This document shows, in pieces, positions 4,332 to 5,754 of a DNA stretch of 5,754 nt. Made by a program: the position numbers and the translations under genes. Position 1 is the stretch's first letter; each line of letters opens with the position of its first letter. The notes below the pieces were generated by a model. The model was not told the DNA's origin. It did not search any database and saw only the letters and a list, made by a program, of their open reading frames with translations. This DNA is from Polyangia bacterium (lineage in GTDB: Bacteria > Myxococcota_A > Polyangia > Polyangiales > Polyangiaceae): positions 1 to 5,754 of the forward strand of contig JAUILJ010000567.1 in the NCBI GenBank assembly GCA_030433055.1, given 5' to 3'.

Positions 4332-5754
4332 TCAGCGAAGCTCGACCACCGTGTCACGGAAGACCTTCTCGAGCCCGGAGAGCATGGCGTCAGTCGGCTC
4401 CACGCTGAGCTGGTCGAGCGCCATCACCGCTTCCGCTCCCTCGGGCAGCCCGATCACCAGCTCGACGCCGCAGCTCCCGGGAGACTCGCGCAACAGCCGC
4501 GAGAGCTCTCCCAGCTGTGCTTCGCTGGTGCGCTCCGCCTTGAGCCGCACCGTGACCTGGCGCGTCGAGCCCAAGACAGCGCTCGCCAGCGGCGCGACGA
4601 GATTGACCAGGATGGTCGGCTCGAGCTCATCGCTCGGCTCGTCCGTGATGGGAAAGCTGACCTTCCCGGACACGAGCACCGCCTCACCGCTGGTCAGTAC
4701 GTGAGCGAACGACTCGATGAGGTCTCCCTTCAGCTTCGCCTTCACCTTGCCAGTCAGGTCCTCGATGTCGAAGAACGCCGCCTTCTGCCCGCTCTGCCGG
4801 AAGATCCGCTCCGTGTAGCCCTCCACCATGCCGGCCACGGTGACCGCGCTCCACTGCTCCGCCTTCTTCAAGTCGGCGACCGGCTGGGCCAGCCGCGCCA
4901 GCTTCTGCACCCCGTACCGATCCAGCGGATGCCCGGAGACGAACCAGCCGAGGGCGGCTTTTTCCCGCCGCAGCGTCTCGACCCGATCCCACTCCTCCGC
5001 GGGAGGGTACTCGCCCAGCGTTTGGTCGGTGCTCGCCTCGGGTTTGGCGGCGTCGAACAGCCCGAACAGCGTCTCCTGCCCGGCTTCTCGGTCCCGGCTA
5101 GCCGCGCGTGAACGCTCGAGCGCGCGATCGATGGCCGCGAAGGCTCGGGCGCGGCTGATGCCGATGGGATCGAGGGTGGAGTCGAAGGCCCCGCACTGCA
5201 CGAGCGCCTCGAGCACGCCCTTGTTCAGGCGCTTGGCGTCGACCCGCTGCGCGAAATCGAACAGATCACGGAAGGGGCCGCCCGCCTCCCGAGCCTGGAA
5301 GACGCTCTCGAGAGCGGCCTCACCGACTCCGCGGATCGCTCCCAGCCCAAAGCGGATCTGCGGACCATACGGGTCACGGAGCTTGCCGGGACCGCGCTTG
5401 GGGCCGCGGCCCTGTGGGTGGGCGTAGACGACCGTGAAGTCGAGCGCCGACGCGTTGACGTCAGGAGGCAACACGCTCACCCCCCAGCCACGCGCCTCGT
5501 CCACCGTACGCACGACCTTGTCGATCTTGTCCTTGTCGGCGGTGAGCAGCGCCGCAAAAAATTCCGCTGGGAAATGCGCTTTGAGGTAGGCCGTCTGATA
5601 GGTGATCAACGCGTAGGCCGCCGAGTGGCTCTTGTTGAAGCCGTAGGAGGCGAAGCCTTCGATCTCTTCGAAGATGCTCTTGGCCTGCTCAGGGTCCACG
5701 CCGTTCTTCTCGGCGCCCTCGATGAAGATCTGCTTCTGGCGCTCCATCTCGGAG
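4332..5754 (-). CDS. dnaE: DNA polymerase III alpha subunit, C-terminal part (5' end outside window)
   Basis: The frame is open to the right edge and ends with TGA at 4334-4332; about 473 residues are visible, compared with roughly 1160 for E. coli DnaE. Numbering from Met at 5747, residues 33-70 carry the conserved block around YGFNKSHSAAYALITYQ and KAHFPAEFFAALLTA, diagnostic of replicative DnaE. Residues 131-189 are the helix-hairpin-helix region (GLGAIRGVG and KRLNKGVLEALVQCGAFD). Residues 224-228, QETLF, are the internal beta-clamp-binding motif, equivalent to QADMF in E. coli. Residues 266-278 contain LGWFVSGHPLDRY. Residues 299-365 are the OB fold, and about 395-471 form the C-terminal domain that contacts tau in E. 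coli. The catalytic aspartates and PHP domain lie outside the window. A basic Gly/Pro-rich insert at about 108-130 is absent from E. coli. This is the chromosomal replicase core, copying DNA within the holoenzyme. The OB fold, clamp motif and tau-binding tail favour DnaE1 over DnaE2/ImuC or PolC. Confidence 0.97.
   Translation of the reverse strand, partial: SEMERQKQIFIEGAEKNGVDPEQAKSIFEEIEGFASYGFNKSHSAAYALITYQTAYLKAHFPAEFFAALLTADKDKIDKVVRTVDEARGWGVSVLPPDVNASALDFTVVYAHPQGRGPKRGPGKLRDPYGPQIRFGLGAIRGVGEAALESVFQAREAGGPFRDLFDFAQRVDAKRLNKGVLEALVQCGAFDSTLDPIGISRARAFAAIDRALERSRAASRDREAGQETLFGLFDAAKPEASTDQTLGEYPPAEEWDRVETLRREKAALGWFVSGHPLDRYGVQKLARLAQPVADLKKAEQWSAVTVAGMVEGYTERIFRQSGQKAAFFDIEDLTGKVKAKLKGDLIESFAHVLTSGEAVLVSGKVSFPITDEPSDELEPTILVNLVAPLASAVLGSTRQVTVRLKAERTSEAQLGELSRLLRESPGSCGVELVIGLPEGAEAVMALDQLSVEPTDAMLSGLEKVFRDTVVELR

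Noticed and set aside
4302..5111. Plus-strand open frames antisense to dnaE
   Set aside because: They are shadows of the strongly conserved dnaE frame.

Overview
The window looks like chromosomal DNA from a high-GC myxobacterium, most likely of the Polyangia/Sorangiineae type. That placement is inferred from gene style: a Cys-rich lipoprotein with a long Gly-Gly-x linker, a Cys-paired Sel1/Hcp-like lipoprotein, a DUF4388 (PATAN) protein, and a standard DnaE1. No taxonomic marker was compared by search.

Layout, left to right. (1) Bases 1-968, minus strand: the N-terminal 322 codons of a secreted Cys-rich lipoprotein that runs off the left edge. It has a good Shine-Dalgarno at 980-986. (2) Bases 969-1482: a gene-poor, lower-GC stretch with several short symmetric or repeated elements and a likely promoter (perfect TTGACA) facing the tRNA. 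(3) Bases 1483-1555, plus strand: tRNA-Lys with anticodon TTT, no encoded CCA and two unpaired stem positions. (4) Bases 1699-2895, plus strand: a lipoprotein of 398 residues with four CxxxxxxxC Sel1-like repeats at the C-terminus. Its start is fixed by an in-frame stop 9 bases upstream, and a TATAAG box sits just before the ATG, suggesting leaderless expression. (5) Bases 2997-4250, minus strand, convergent with the previous gene: a cytoplasmic DUF4388/PATAN protein of 417 residues. (6) Bases 4332-5754, minus strand: the C-terminal part of the replicative DNA polymerase III alpha subunit (dnaE), entering from the right edge, with its internal clamp-binding motif visible. dnaE lies 81 bases upstream of the DUF4388 gene in the same direction, so the two could be co-transcribed.

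The genes do not form an obvious pathway. The two lipoproteins are envelope or extracellular proteins of unknown role, the DUF4388 protein is probably a signalling or adaptor protein, and dnaE and tRNA-Lys are housekeeping genes. I see no mobile element, CRISPR array, toxin-antitoxin pair, defence system or biosynthetic cluster. The most useful second-look items are the mismatched tRNA-Lys, the possible leaderless start at 1699, the symmetric elements in 1014-1168, and the unassigned N-terminal domain of the Sel1-like lipoprotein.
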